Positions 54,327-64,000 of a stretch of DNA of 64,000 bases are shown here, in pieces. The first letter of the stretch is position 1. Each line of letters opens with the position of its first letter. The translations under genes were made by a program, and so were the position numbers. The notes beneath the pieces were generated by a model. That model was not told the DNA's origin and did not search any database. It worked only from the letters and a program-made list of their open reading frames with translations. The stretch is from Saccharum officinarum (taxonomy: Eukaryota; Streptophyta; Magnoliopsida; Poales; Poaceae): positions 10,938,346 to 11,002,345 of the forward strand of contig CM036215.1 in NCBI GenBank assembly GCA_020631735.1, read 5' to 3'.

Positions 54327-55968
54327 GGCCTACTTTGGCAGCAGGGAATCCCGGAGGGATCCCGGCCTTTTCCCGGGGCAAGAAGCCCGCGAGGAAACTG
54401 GCCACGGGCCAGAATATGGCACCGTTTGGAAGCCTACGCGGAGGGGGAGGGCAGCCCGACCCACGCGTTTTCCCTGGGGCGCCGCCCCACGTCTCGCGAC
54501 ACCGGGCACGCTTCCCTGTCCGCTCGCGGGTCGCATCTTTCTTTCTTTCGACGCGAGGAGGCGAGGACCTAGGAGGTGCTGCGCCGCCGCCACCCGTCAT
54601 CCCTTCGACGTGAGGAGGCACTGCGCCACCACCATCCGCCACAGGTCTCCGTCGCGCCATCCCTTCGACAACCTCTCACGTCCGGCGACTCCTCGTGGTA
54701 GGGATTCCATAGGCCACCATCGCCTCGCTTCACCTCCGCCTTCTCACCGCCGCCCCGTCATCCCATCGCTGCCGCCCCTCCGCGTTGCCTCGTCCCAAGA
54801 TCCGGTGCGTGGCTTCGCCATCCTTGCATTTCGTTGGAAAGGGATTCTCCTCGATCGGCTAGGTTTCCTTGGAACGTCAATCATAGTCATAGATGCGTCG
54901 ATTTTGATTTTTGCCAGCCTAGCGTTAAAACTAAGTTGAATCATGGTATGCAGGGAGTCATTGAGGTCACCATACTGAATGATTTTCGTTATCTGATCTT
55001 GCTCATTCCATGCTGGATCGATCACAATGTTTTTTTTTCTGATTTCGGCGAGAAATTCAGAATTTGGTCTCTGAACATCCTGTTGTCAGTACAATGTGTA
55101 TTCAGGCATGTTCATTCAGTTAGAAAAATGCCTTTGTTAAGTTTTTTTTTAAAGAACCCATGTGTAGATTCCTTTGTCCCATTAGGATTTATTATGGATT
55201 CGGCTACGGAATACGAATTGGAGTGTTCTATAAATTTGTTTCTGTCATAGGATTTTTGCCGAGAAGTGAAGGAATGCTATTTGGTTGGATGACTCTTCTT
55301 TAGACGTTTATATTCTTTTGTCTCCTATATTACTATATAGTCCCCTTGGCTTTCATTACTGTTATTCAGTTACTGGTTGGAGATTTGTGTAACGATTTGC
55401 TAGCAGAAGGTAGAAAAGGGTTATCTGGTTGAGTTTTAGTAAAGAACTAAATGTCTCCAGGATTTGCTTTGTTTTAGATAATTACTTTTGGAAAAGCATG
55501 AAAAAAAGGCTCCTGGCCCTTTTTATCCCCTTCTCTTAGATCACCACATGATGCTTTGCCATTGCGGATCTTTTATGATTTTATTCTTAGTAGTATACAT
55601 ATGATGTTCATGTTCAGCATCTTTCCCACCTCGTTCTTATAATTTGTAGCTACAATGCACGGGGACTACATAGCTTAAGATCGAAAGGTGGATACGAATA
55701 GGAGCCGTTGATCACTGCATATGCTATCTTGTAATTTGCAGCTTCAGTGAGATGTATCCCATCCCAGCTGACTAGGATTCTGCTGAGTAGAGACGTCCGT
55801 GGTTATCTCCCCTGGCCTGAAAATTTGCTTCCAAACAGCCACAGGGTAATTGTCCCGTGCAGTGAAATCTCCCCTGCGGGTGTGCGGGGATTCAAATTGC
55901 CAAAAAAAATTCAACGGAGGGGTTTTGTTCCCTGGGTTAATCACCCTTCGGTTCCCAAAGTAGGCCGG
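54327..55968. mobile_element. Possible DNA transposon with long inverted ends
   Basis: Left end GGCCTACTTTGGCAGC, right end CCAAAGTAGGCC, preceded by TTA on the left. The two ~130-bp subterminal regions share further features in inverted order (GTTTGGAAGC, GGGAA). The interior starts GC-rich (54560-54800), like a 5' UTR with a GTGCGTGG donor, and then becomes AT-rich. No transposase was recognised. A related end occurs at 59079-59093. PIF/Harbinger-like is my tentative class. Confidence 0.45.
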
Positions 55969-57272
55969 TTCAACTCCTCTGCAATTTTTTTCTGTTCTGG
56001 TATTAGATTTTCCTTGTTGCATATGTTTAGACACTTAGACTGTCCATTTATCTGCTTACAACTTAGTTGCATTGACAAATATAATGCCTAATAATTAATA
56101 AATATGAGTACCTTGTGAACTTTGATTGTGAAAAAGGACAATGGTTGGATTCTTACAGTGTTCTTTCTTCTTTGAACCCTTGCATGTGCGTAGTTATCTG
56201 TTTTATGGCTCAGTTTGTTCATCCAGTAAATGAAGGAACTCTTGTTTATTAGTTTGGAAAATGGTTTGCAAGTTTGGATTGACATTAAGTAAACTTCATG
56301 TGTTGCCTGTACAAGACATTTTGCTGTTAACTGAATGATCTTGAATGATATGTGCTGTTAACTGAGTGATCCTTCTGTTAACTGAGTTTTTCCTTGTGTT
56401 TACTTGCAGTGCTCAGCAACGCATGATTATAGGCACTTGAATTCAAGAGTGTTTCTGATTCAGGTTCATTCAACATTTAGCAGTTTCTGAATGTTTTTCC
56501 AATTATTGTTTTGCCTATTAGAACTATTACCTTCATTGTTTGGGTTGTTTTCCTGCTTGTATAAAGAATTTTTTTTACCCGGCCTAGATGATGCTCGTTT
56601 TAAAAGTGCTTTAGTTAGATTGTATCAGTAGCATTAGTGCACCATCATGTGTCCAAAAGTCTGGTTTGTAGCCAGCTGACCAGTGGCGACCTCAGATTCC
56701 TGTGCAAACACTAGATCAGAGCTTATATTAGGCAGCAGCAATGCCTTCCATAATCATTTACATATTACATATTAGTGTAGACTTATTTTGAACTACTTTT
56801 TGTTGTTGCACAACGATGGCCAGGTGGTCAAAATGCACTTTTGGTCACCATTGTTGGAACATATTAGTGTACTCTTATTTTAGTATTGGTAAATTTAGTA
56901 ACTTATAGTATGAAGTATCGCATTCCTCTTTTTTAGTGTGGCAGCAGTCTAGCCATGGTTGGCTTCCTGAAGCTGTCCAGAAAAGTAGTTGAACCAACTA
57001 TTTTCACCCTGTTTCATAGCAAGTATTGTAGCTTATTTAAAATAAGTAGTAGGCTCAAGGCATACCTAGAGGCATCAGGCCCATGTTTATTTGTTGGAAA
57101 TACCCAAGGCCCATGTTTGATGTTGCAATCGCAATCACACCCTCTCAAGGTTAGAGTGGTGAACCCCAGTGATTTTTTCTTATTCATATCGATCTGTTGG
57201 TCCTTTCTTATTCATATATATACTGTAGTATTGTTATTGTTTCCTGCTTTTTTTAATTCTAGGAATCACTAA
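55969..57272. other. Intergenic, nothing recognised
   Basis: AT-rich; no gene or complete repeat seen. Confidence 0.5.
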
Positions 57273-57927
57273 GGGTCTGTTTGGTTTCAATGTGTTAAAG
57301 TTTAACTCCCATCTGTTAGACATAATCTGCTGATCCTCCATTGCAGTCAAGGGCAGGTACATGGTCAGCTCTGCTGTCCAGCCCTGAACATTGCAGCTTG
57401 TATGGCAATAGGCCATCCCTAGTACTATAGTTGGTAGAAGGTGATGTATACCATGCTCTAGGAGTAGGTAGAGGTACACCAGCCATGTCTTAGCTGTACC
57501 AAGGTGATGGGGGCTGTACTCAGTCATACCATCATGTACTATGTAGTTGGTAGCTTGCTTGTATAAATTAGGAAGCAATGCAATGGAAAATGTAGCTCTT
57601 GCCACCATCTCTTGTGACTTCAGTTTCAGCTGAAACTGAGCAGTGTGTGTGTGTTCTTCCTTGGTTCAGGGGAGAGGGAGAGGGAAGGGGAGCAGGTGCT
57701 GCTCACCTGGGCATTAGGTGCTAGTGCCAACACCATCACATCAATGTTCCCTCAAATGCATGAAGTACTAAATGTAGACTAATTATATGCATGTCGACAC
57801 AGATTAGGAGTAATTTATGAGACGAATCTATTAAGCCTAATTAGTCCAAGATTGGAAACTTTTTGTCAAATAAGACGAAAGTGCTACAGTGTTTGTTAAA
57901 CTTTAACTCCTCAAACCAAACGCCCCC
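57273..57927. mobile_element. Tourist-like MITE (655 bp)
   Basis: GGGTCTGTTTGGTTTCA at the left and TGAGGAGTT-like CTCAAACCAAACGCCCCC at the right, flanked by TAA on both sides (57270-57272, 57928-57930). The interior includes TTAAACTTTAACTCC near both ends. Confidence 0.78.
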
Positions 57928-57930
57928 TAA

Positions 57931-58553
57931 CTTTGTTGGGTGTGCATCGTCTCTGTTTTAATGATAATGCAAGGCTGGGGTCTTAGGAATTGCTTCTAGT
58001 TATACGAGATACTTACTTGAGTACTTGACATACAACCCCAATGACAATTGGCACTGCACTGTCTCCACATGTTTCCTGAACCATCAGTAGATGGTGGAAT
58101 GGTAGTGTGATGATGTAGCTTTATCATTACAGCTAGTTGTTGGTGAGATATCACCTCGCAGTTCAGAACACTACAACTGTTCTGCGCGTATTCTTGTAAC
58201 TCACCATTTCCTTTATGTTACTTGTAGAGGACTTGACGGAAGCAACACATGATCAGAGAAAAATAAGTTTGTTCCCTTCTTCATCACAAGCATCTGCGAA
58301 AACATTCAAGCTCATAGCGAGATTTCGCTCCTACTGACTGTCAATTTTTATATACATGCACCTACTATTTGTCCATTTTTTAATGCTACAGGCATCTGTC
58401 TAATATAATATTGGTGTGTATGAACTGGAGGACCATAATTTATTCTTGTGTCAAAGTTTTTGGTCAAGAAATTAGTACTTGTTTTATTTTTTATTATCTG
58501 TCTAGATGTGTCAATGGAGATGACTAATATTTTTTATTATCTGTCTAGATGTC
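57931..58553. other. Intergenic with a 23-bp direct repeat
   Basis: TTTTTTATTATCTGTCTAGA occurs twice, near 58486 and 58531, just left of the small MITE. No gene. Confidence 0.6.
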
Positions 58554-58666
58554 CCTGTTCGTTTGGTTGAAAATAAGCGGCTAAAAGTACTGTTGACTGA
58601 TTTGTTGTGAGAGAAAAGCACTGCTGGCTGGCTGAAAATAAGCGGTTGAAAGTTCAAGCGAACAGG
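58554..58666. mobile_element. Small hAT-type MITE (113 bp)
   Basis: Inverted ends CCTGTTCGTTTGG and CAAGCGAACAGG, with an internal inverted motif AAAATAAGCGG repeated twice. No target duplication found. Confidence 0.65.
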
Positions 58667-58889
58667 TAGCTTTGTTGGAAGATGATACTAGTACTTGAAT
58701 AGAACTTCTGAATTAATAGACTAGCTTTGTTTCAGGTTTGAAATATCTATTTATTTGTATGGAAAGACTTGTCCCTGACCTTTTTTCATGATGTTGTGGA
58801 TTTTTTTTCTGATTTTTGGAGACATATAGTACCTTGCTTCAGTTGTGAGGTCATTTTTACCAAACGAATTCTTGGATTGTTACAGACTA

Positions 58890-59093
58890 TACTATATAAA
58901 ACAACAGTAGGAAAACTCATAAAACAGCAGTAGGAAAACTCCCCTGACAGCAGTCTGCCAAACAACAGCAGGGAAATTCTCCCATACGTGGATACCTCCC
59001 CGGGGTGGAGGCGGGAATGAGAAATCCAAAAAAAATCCACGGCGGGGGCAAACTTTCCGTGGCTAATTTGCCTCTGCTGCCAAAGTAGCCCTT
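58890..59093. mobile_element. MITE/transposon end related to 54327 and 55968
   Basis: Right end GCTGCCAAAGTAGCCC followed by TTA. The interior CCAAAAAAAATCCACGG parallels CCAAAAAAAATTCAACGG at 55899. The left end is not clear. Confidence 0.5.
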
Positions 59094-59551
59094 ACAGGGG
59101 ATCCGAGAAAATAGAAAAGCTATATATTGCGTGTATGATGTGTTTAGCTTCGTCACCGTTGGATCCGCACACCCAACATCATCTGTGCCCTTCGTAGGAC
59201 CGCAAGCGTCGTCCTGTTGCTGTGTCTCTGTTTTGTCAATGACTTCCAAGTGAGCCCCACGTTAAGGTGTTTTTGGAAATCACAGCGTTCATTTTTTTTC
59301 CTTAGTTCAGTCTTAATGGAAGTTTCATGTGAGTTTATTTGCATTTGCTCTTAGGCGAGTCTCAGATGAGAGGATTTTTATCTTTTGGCACGATTACCAA
59401 CTCTATATGAGTTATTAAATTAAATGTCTATAAAACTATAAAATAAAACTATACATTTGAGGATGGATGTTTCATCTATGTTTCATTGCCTTTTAGATGT
59501 AGTAGCAGTCTTGGAAACAATGTCATTAAACTCTTCACTAAGAATGGCCTT
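59094..59551. other. Intergenic; 59128-59290 duplicated at 62269-62440
   Basis: Shares GTTGGATC-GC, CATC-TCTG, TTTTGT, GACTTCCAAGTG-GCCCCA and GGTGTTTTTGG with 62269-62440. No gene. Confidence 0.6.
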
Positions 59552-59593
59552 AGAGCAAGTATGATAATGATCTTATAGTCAACCTAGTCAGCA
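59552..59593. mobile_element. Tourist-like MITE, left part, split by Helitron
   Basis: GAGCAAGTATGATAA after TTA; same family as 62450-62678. The sequence continues at 62201 after the Helitron. Confidence 0.6.
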
Positions 59594-60004
59594 TCTATAC
59601 CTAATAATAAATCGTGAAAATTTCTGCACTCCTTTTTATTTCCACCTCAAAATTTTTGTCTGGCAGCATTTTATTCTAGCCCGTCACCAAAATTCCAGTG
59701 GCCGCGTAAGTCCAGTTTTGTTCGTGTACGTGGCGAGAGTCCGGGTTTGAGTCCAGGAGTGAGTCCAGTTTGTATTCGGCTTTGGTTCGCGTGTTCGGAA
59801 TTTTTTAGCCAGTTTTGTTCGTGTACGTGGTGAGAGTCCGAGTTTGAGTCCAGTTCGTAGCTAGATCAGTTGCGTACGGATCTGAATTCGTGAACTGTCT
59901 TGATAGCAATTGTACATCGCTCTCCCTCACCACGTCGTCGTAGGGTGCAACAGAGTCTGGACTCTTCCAACCTTAACCCCAATCAATTCCCTCCTCAAAT
60001 ATCG

Positions 60005-60215
60005 CATGGAGACCAGCATGGCGAGGAGGCCGGACGCCTCGGGCACGCGGACAGGTAGCACGGTGCCCGTCATGGAGATGAGCTCTAAGTCTCGAACCGC
60101 CCACGGAGCAGCACCGTGGCGCCGCGCACGGCGACATCCTCGACCATGCCGGACATGCCTAGGACGCAGACGCCCCGCGGCCCTGGCGACGCGCGTACTC
60201 CGGCACGCACATGGT
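60005..60215 (-). pseudogene. AT-hook (AHL) PPC/DUF296 domain fragment
   Basis: Minus strand, in three frames: E-Y-A-R-R-Q-G-R-G, then R-G-V-C-V-L-G-M-S-G and L-L-R-G-R-F-E, then M-T-G-T-V-L-P-V and E-A-S-G-L. These follow the PPC domain of plant AT-hook nuclear-localised proteins (E-[FY]-A-R-R, R-G-V-C-V-L, H-G-R-F-E, L-T-G-T-V-L-P). The frame shifts near 60180 and a stop follows R-F-E-T. No AT-hook is present. It was captured by the Helitron and lies antisense to the Helitron polarity. Confidence 0.6.
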
Positions 60216-60612
60216 CACGCGCCTGGCCTCCACGCGGGCGAGCTACATGAGCTGGCTCGCCGCTGTGGCATCGGCCGCCTACTACGAACACTGTCGCTCC
60301 CGACCTGCTGGGAGGGCGAAGAAGGCGGCGAAGGAGTACGCAAATTCGGCCTTGGCCTCGAAAACCATCCAGTCGCTCTCGCTGAAGGTCACACCAAGGA
60401 TGAAAGGGGCGATGGCGACATTCTGGATGGTGCCAGCGCCGCCTGGGGCTTGCTGGACTAGCATGGACGCGTTCAAGATCTCATTCGCTGGCGTCATCTA
60501 CAATGATTTGGAATCAAACCTCCCGATTGCTTCCCTCGACCGTGTGGGCAAGGCGATCTCCATGCGCGCCATGTTTGACGCCAGCACGCGGCAGTACGGC
60601 ACAACATCATGA
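60216..60612. other. Captured GC-rich segment, gene not identified
   Basis: Open on both strands for long stretches: a 133-codon frame on plus (60211-60612) and a 71-codon frame on minus (60282-60497). GC-rich and exon-like, so probably captured host DNA. I do not recognise either product, and which strand was coding is undecided. Confidence 0.4.
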
Positions 60613-60623
60613 CCTGCCGGCCT

Positions 60624-61303
60624 CAGTGGCGGAGCTCGTCCATTTTGACGCCTAGGGCCACTTAGAAAGTGTATATACCGTCTTTGTCTAGCTAAAATAC
60701 CGCTTATACCGGGTCTAATACCATTAGATAATAAAACTAGCTCACAGATACATTGCACAACTCTACAGACTATAAAAATTGATATACTTACTTAATTATC
60801 ACGGTAAATTTCTACTAGATCAGAAAAACTTCAACATTACTAAGATAGAATTTAGATTAGAGAACGCATCTTCAGTGGAATCCAAGCATGAAGCAAATGA
60901 ATGATCATCTAAAAATCATCCAAGGTTGAATGTGTCTTCTCAGCTTTCGTCCTCATTGGATACCGAGTAAAACACGATAGGCCATGCGCTGCTGCCCGCC
61001 TCACCGCATAGCCTGCTATTCAAGGGTTTGGTGACCGAGAAAGCCAACAAGGAATTGGTGAGATGGCCCACGGCCGGATGGGCCTCTCAAGCAAACGCAA
61101 CTAAGAGGAATGCATGAGAAAGGTAGTTGGCTCAAGTAGGCTAATGTGCGGGATTGGCTGAGACCTTCGCTACTGGGCAACGATCGGCTAGGGCCACTCC
61201 ATAGTAAACAGGCTGGGCCATGGAAATTCAAGAGGGGTAAGAGGGAATTTGGGCCACGCCTAGGGCCATGGCCCTAGTGGCCCTAGGCCCAAATCCGCCC
61301 ATG
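60624..61303. mobile_element. Non-autonomous hAT element nested in Helitron (680 bp)
   Basis: Ends CAGTGGCGGAGCT and AAATCCGCCCATG are inverted repeats, with CCTAGGGCCACT subterminal at both ends. An 8-bp target duplication with one mismatch flanks it (gccggcct 60616-60623, gccagcct 61304-61311). No transposase. Confidence 0.8.
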
Positions 61304-61311
61304 GCCAGCCT

Positions 61312-62170
61312 GAAACGCCATGCTCACGCGTGCCAGGAAGTCGCGCGACGTGCTCATGCTCTTCTCCCACGCGCCCGTTCAAATGTCGACTAATGTAGCG
61401 AGATTAAAAAAAATCTCAAGCAACACCGCCGTCACAGGCATACTCGAAGTCGACCTCTAGGATCGGAGCCCCGTCGACAATCTGACCAATGGTGGTGATG
61501 ACAATTTACAACCTCGTGTTTCGAGGGCGCACTGGCACAGCCACATCATGGTATGTTCGACGGCGCCGGGGCCGAGCTTCTCAGCATATACTCTACATCT
61601 CACGCGAGCTCCACAACATGTTGTCTCGAATCGATTATGGAAAGGATTAGGGCTATATTTGACCTGCACCTTATGGACCTGCTTGACTGGGAAGGGAGAG
61701 TAAATTGAAGGAAGAGGACAAAGGAGATGCAATTGCTACTTTTTTTAGGGAAAGCTATTGCTACTTGTGCTCGAGAATTATTAAATGGGAGCATTGCAAA
61801 AGAACAAGATTGCTCCTGCGTGTTGTGTACCGTTGATTTGAAGATTCTGGGCTTCGGGAGTTTGCTTGGTTCTGGAGAACATCCATAGCTAGGACCTCAA
61901 GAGTCAAGAGAGATAGAAGAGGTGCCGTCGTGCCGAGCATGCTGCAAGCGCTGGTGACCTTTGTGTGGAGATAGAAAGCTGCAAAGGACTAGAAGAGACG
62001 TAGAAGAGAGGATGAGCAGGCAAAAGGATAACAACGAGGTGTTACGAAGCATAAGAACATACATAAGAGATGTAAGATGTTAGTGTGACTTACCATGAGG
62101 TCCTTTCGCCTTCGGTAGCTTGTCAAGGTTTGATTTTAGTATGTTATTATAAGTTAAAAGAGGACAATAA
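61312..62170. other. Helitron interior, right part
   Basis: 61312-61620 is GC-rich and may continue the captured segment at 60216-60612; the rest is AT-rich. No protein recognised. Confidence 0.4.
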
Positions 62171-62449
62171 CCCGTTGCAACGCACGGGCACTTTTGCTAG
62201 TTATTGCTAATGTGAAGAAAAGAAGGCATGAGATGTTGAGAGGTAGAAGAACTGGGCTCTCATGCAAACAATATGTTGCCCGTGTGATTTGTTTGGCTTT
62301 GTCACACAATTTTGCCACTGTTGGATCTGCCCACGCGCGCTTCATTGGACCACACACGTCATCCTCTTCTGCCTTTGTTTTGTTTGCAACTTCCAAGTGG
62401 GCCCCATATGTCAGGTGTTTTTGGGAACCGTGCCATTAATTTTCCCTTA

Positions 62450-62678
62450 GAGCAAGTATAATAAGAGGATGTAAGTAGGATGTATGCTGAGGTGGAGGAG
62501 AGAAGAGAAGTGGGTTATACATTTACAGTTGGCTTAGACACAAGAACCAACAAACTTTGCCAGATAGACAAGTGGGCCACGTATTAATAGTGAAAATGTA
62601 AATACTATATGAGTGGACTGAGAGGTGGGCTGTAAGGATTTATACAGCCAGCAGCCGACTGTATTATTTGTCTTGCTC
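62450..62678. mobile_element. Tourist-like MITE (229 bp)
   Basis: GAGCAAGTATAATAAG at the left and CTTGCTC at the right, flanked by TTA on both sides (62447-62449, 62679-62681). Confidence 0.8.
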
Positions 62679-62681
62679 TTA

Positions 62682-64000
62682 GCCAACTTTAACTTCTCAC
62701 TCATTTCTCGTTGTCTGGTCTCCCCTCTCTCTCCGTTTCGCTCGAGGTGAGTTTGGCCAGCGTAGCTTCTCCATAATGATTCAGTTTCCTTGGTGAGTTT
62801 TGTTTGATTTCTGCTGTACATCTATTGAATCTATTTTTTTATTTTTTTCTGTTGTACATATGTGTTCTTGAGTTTCACGTTTCTGTCCCTTATGCGATTT
62901 TGGCCGAGGGGCCTTCATCGTTGTCTAATCTAGTCTCTAGTTTTCTTATTTTTCTTTTGGATGTTGGATCTCATAGATTTGGTCATGTGCCTTTGTGTGA
63001 TTTTGGTATTGCTTTTTTTCACAAAAAAAAAGGTATTGCTTTGTTTTTTAGAGGTCAAACATACTCTTGTTCATTTCCTTCCTTTCACTTTGTTTTGATT
63101 TCATCGAAGTGGACCTTGTTCATTTCCTTCCTTTCGCCTTTCTAGATTTATACTCAGTCATTGGACTATAATGGACCCAAACTGTGTAGTCCTTCACATA
63201 AAGCCTCTCATGATCAAGTGCCATTTTATTGTACTCACATCTTTCTATGTGAATTTGCGCTCAAGTCACAACACGGACAACGGATTCCGGTTTCATTCTT
63301 GCCATTGCATGCTTCTCTGCAGCTTCAGTGAATCCATTCACTTTGACACGGAAATGTGGCTTCCACCTTAATGAACTATATATCCAAGAGTTCTTGTCCA
63401 TGTTTTAAGACATTAAATAAAGAAAAAAGTTAATTGATATATGTAACAGTAACCAGTATATAAAACGTCCCCTAATTAAACAATCAATATTCATTTTACA
63501 ACTGTAGTCAACAAAACTTAAAGAAATTAGTTTAAAACTATTCATATTCAACACATTATTGATACAGACTTAATCCCTACTTAAAAACTAACTAACAGAC
63601 CATACAAACCCATCGACTTTACATTAATCATATAATTGTCAAAAAAAACATACATCTAGACATGACTACCAAAAGACAATTAGTGAATTTTTGCACCAAC
63701 TAATATTCAACTCGTTGTTGATGAAGTTGATCATCTTTCGAAAACAAAAAATAATGTTGAGCAAAAAAAAATCGAATTCTTCTAGATCTAGTCCCTATTT
63801 TAAAACTAACTAATAGACCACAAAAGTTAATACATGGCCACTAAATCAGGACATAATCTTGTTACCCTACTAAATTTGACATTCAAAGTTTTGGCCTAAT
63901 TTCTTTTATAAATGCAATAGAGAGAAAATCAAAACCCTTGTTAATGGGGAACCATCTTTAGTGCCCGTCTTTGGAGTTTTTTTTTTTTTGAGCAACTGCC
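62682..64000. other. Intergenic, nothing recognised
   Basis: T-rich stretch to 63160, then AT-rich DNA. The 113-codon frame at 62804 has no recognisable domain. Confidence 0.45.

Larger units (their letters stand above)
59594..62200 (+). mobile_element. Non-autonomous Helitron carrying gene fragments (2607 bp)
   Basis: 5' end TCTATACCTAATAATAAA. 3' end has hairpin CCCGTTGCAACGCACGGG, then CACTTTTG and CTAG. It is inserted between A (59593) and T (62201), with no target duplication. This is the standard plant Helitron terminus. No Rep/helicase is present. It carries an AHL gene fragment and an unidentified GC-rich segment, and is itself host to a hAT element at 60624-61303. Confidence 0.88.

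Noticed and set aside
53914..54660. 248-codon minus-strand frame overlapping the peptide gene
   Set aside because: A shadow frame in GC-rich DNA with no signal peptide or domain; the 74-aa frame has signal peptide, Cys pattern and TATA box.
59910..60461. 183-codon plus-strand frame in the Helitron
   Set aside because: The minus strand of the first part matches the AHL PPC domain in three frames, so the plus frame is likely a shadow there.

Overview
The window is plant nuclear DNA and almost certainly comes from a grass. The transposon families are those of grass genomes: Tat-type Ty3/gypsy, a Tnt1/Ivana-like copia, Sirevirus-like gag-only elements, Stowaway and Tourist MITEs, and Helitrons. 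Intergenic DNA is AT-rich, while small genes and captured exons are GC-rich. A panicoid grass (Saccharum, Miscanthus, Sorghum or maize group) is my inference, not something I could test. Nearly all long reading frames belong to retroelements. The only convincing intact host gene is one small secreted cysteine-rich peptide gene.

Layout. 1-6251 is the 3' part of a decayed Tat-lineage gypsy element with its 3' LTR. 6624-25339 is a three-level nest: a Stowaway-like MITE split by a minus-strand copia element (6739-25193, 5-bp TSD cattc), itself split by a minus-strand gag-only LTR element (13805-24446, TSD cacag). 25342-26130 holds a damaged paralogue of the peptide gene. 26374-34573 is AT-rich DNA with exon fragments of at least two unrelated host genes (importin-beta-like and spastin-like AAA ATPase), all on the minus strand. 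34574-42647 is a second gag-only element on the plus strand with an intact 621-aa gag; its 3' LTR is cut by a 100-N assembly gap (42648-42747). 42748-51004 is the 3' half of another Tat element with a multi-exon antisense gene downstream of pol. 51138-52860 looks like a lone LTR. 53886-54110 (-) is the intact peptide gene with a TATA box. 54327-64000 is MITE-rich and contains a 2.6-kb Helitron (59594-62200) that carries an AT-hook (AHL) gene fragment and a nested hAT element.

How parts relate. The two gag-only elements share one design: about 2.5-kb LTRs with a palindrome array just upstream of the LTR TATA box, a Met-tRNA-type primer site, gag with CCHC knuckles, 3.3 kb without coding capacity, several polypurine tracts, and no pol. 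They must borrow reverse transcriptase and integrase from an autonomous relative. The most unusual signal is that the non-coding part of both elements carries seven exact copies of TGGTATC, the core of their own primer binding site, where chance predicts well under one. The two peptide loci are duplicates. One was kept whole; the other lost exactly the TATA segment, stops right after its fourth cysteine, and shows the empty site of a Helitron that sits in its twin.
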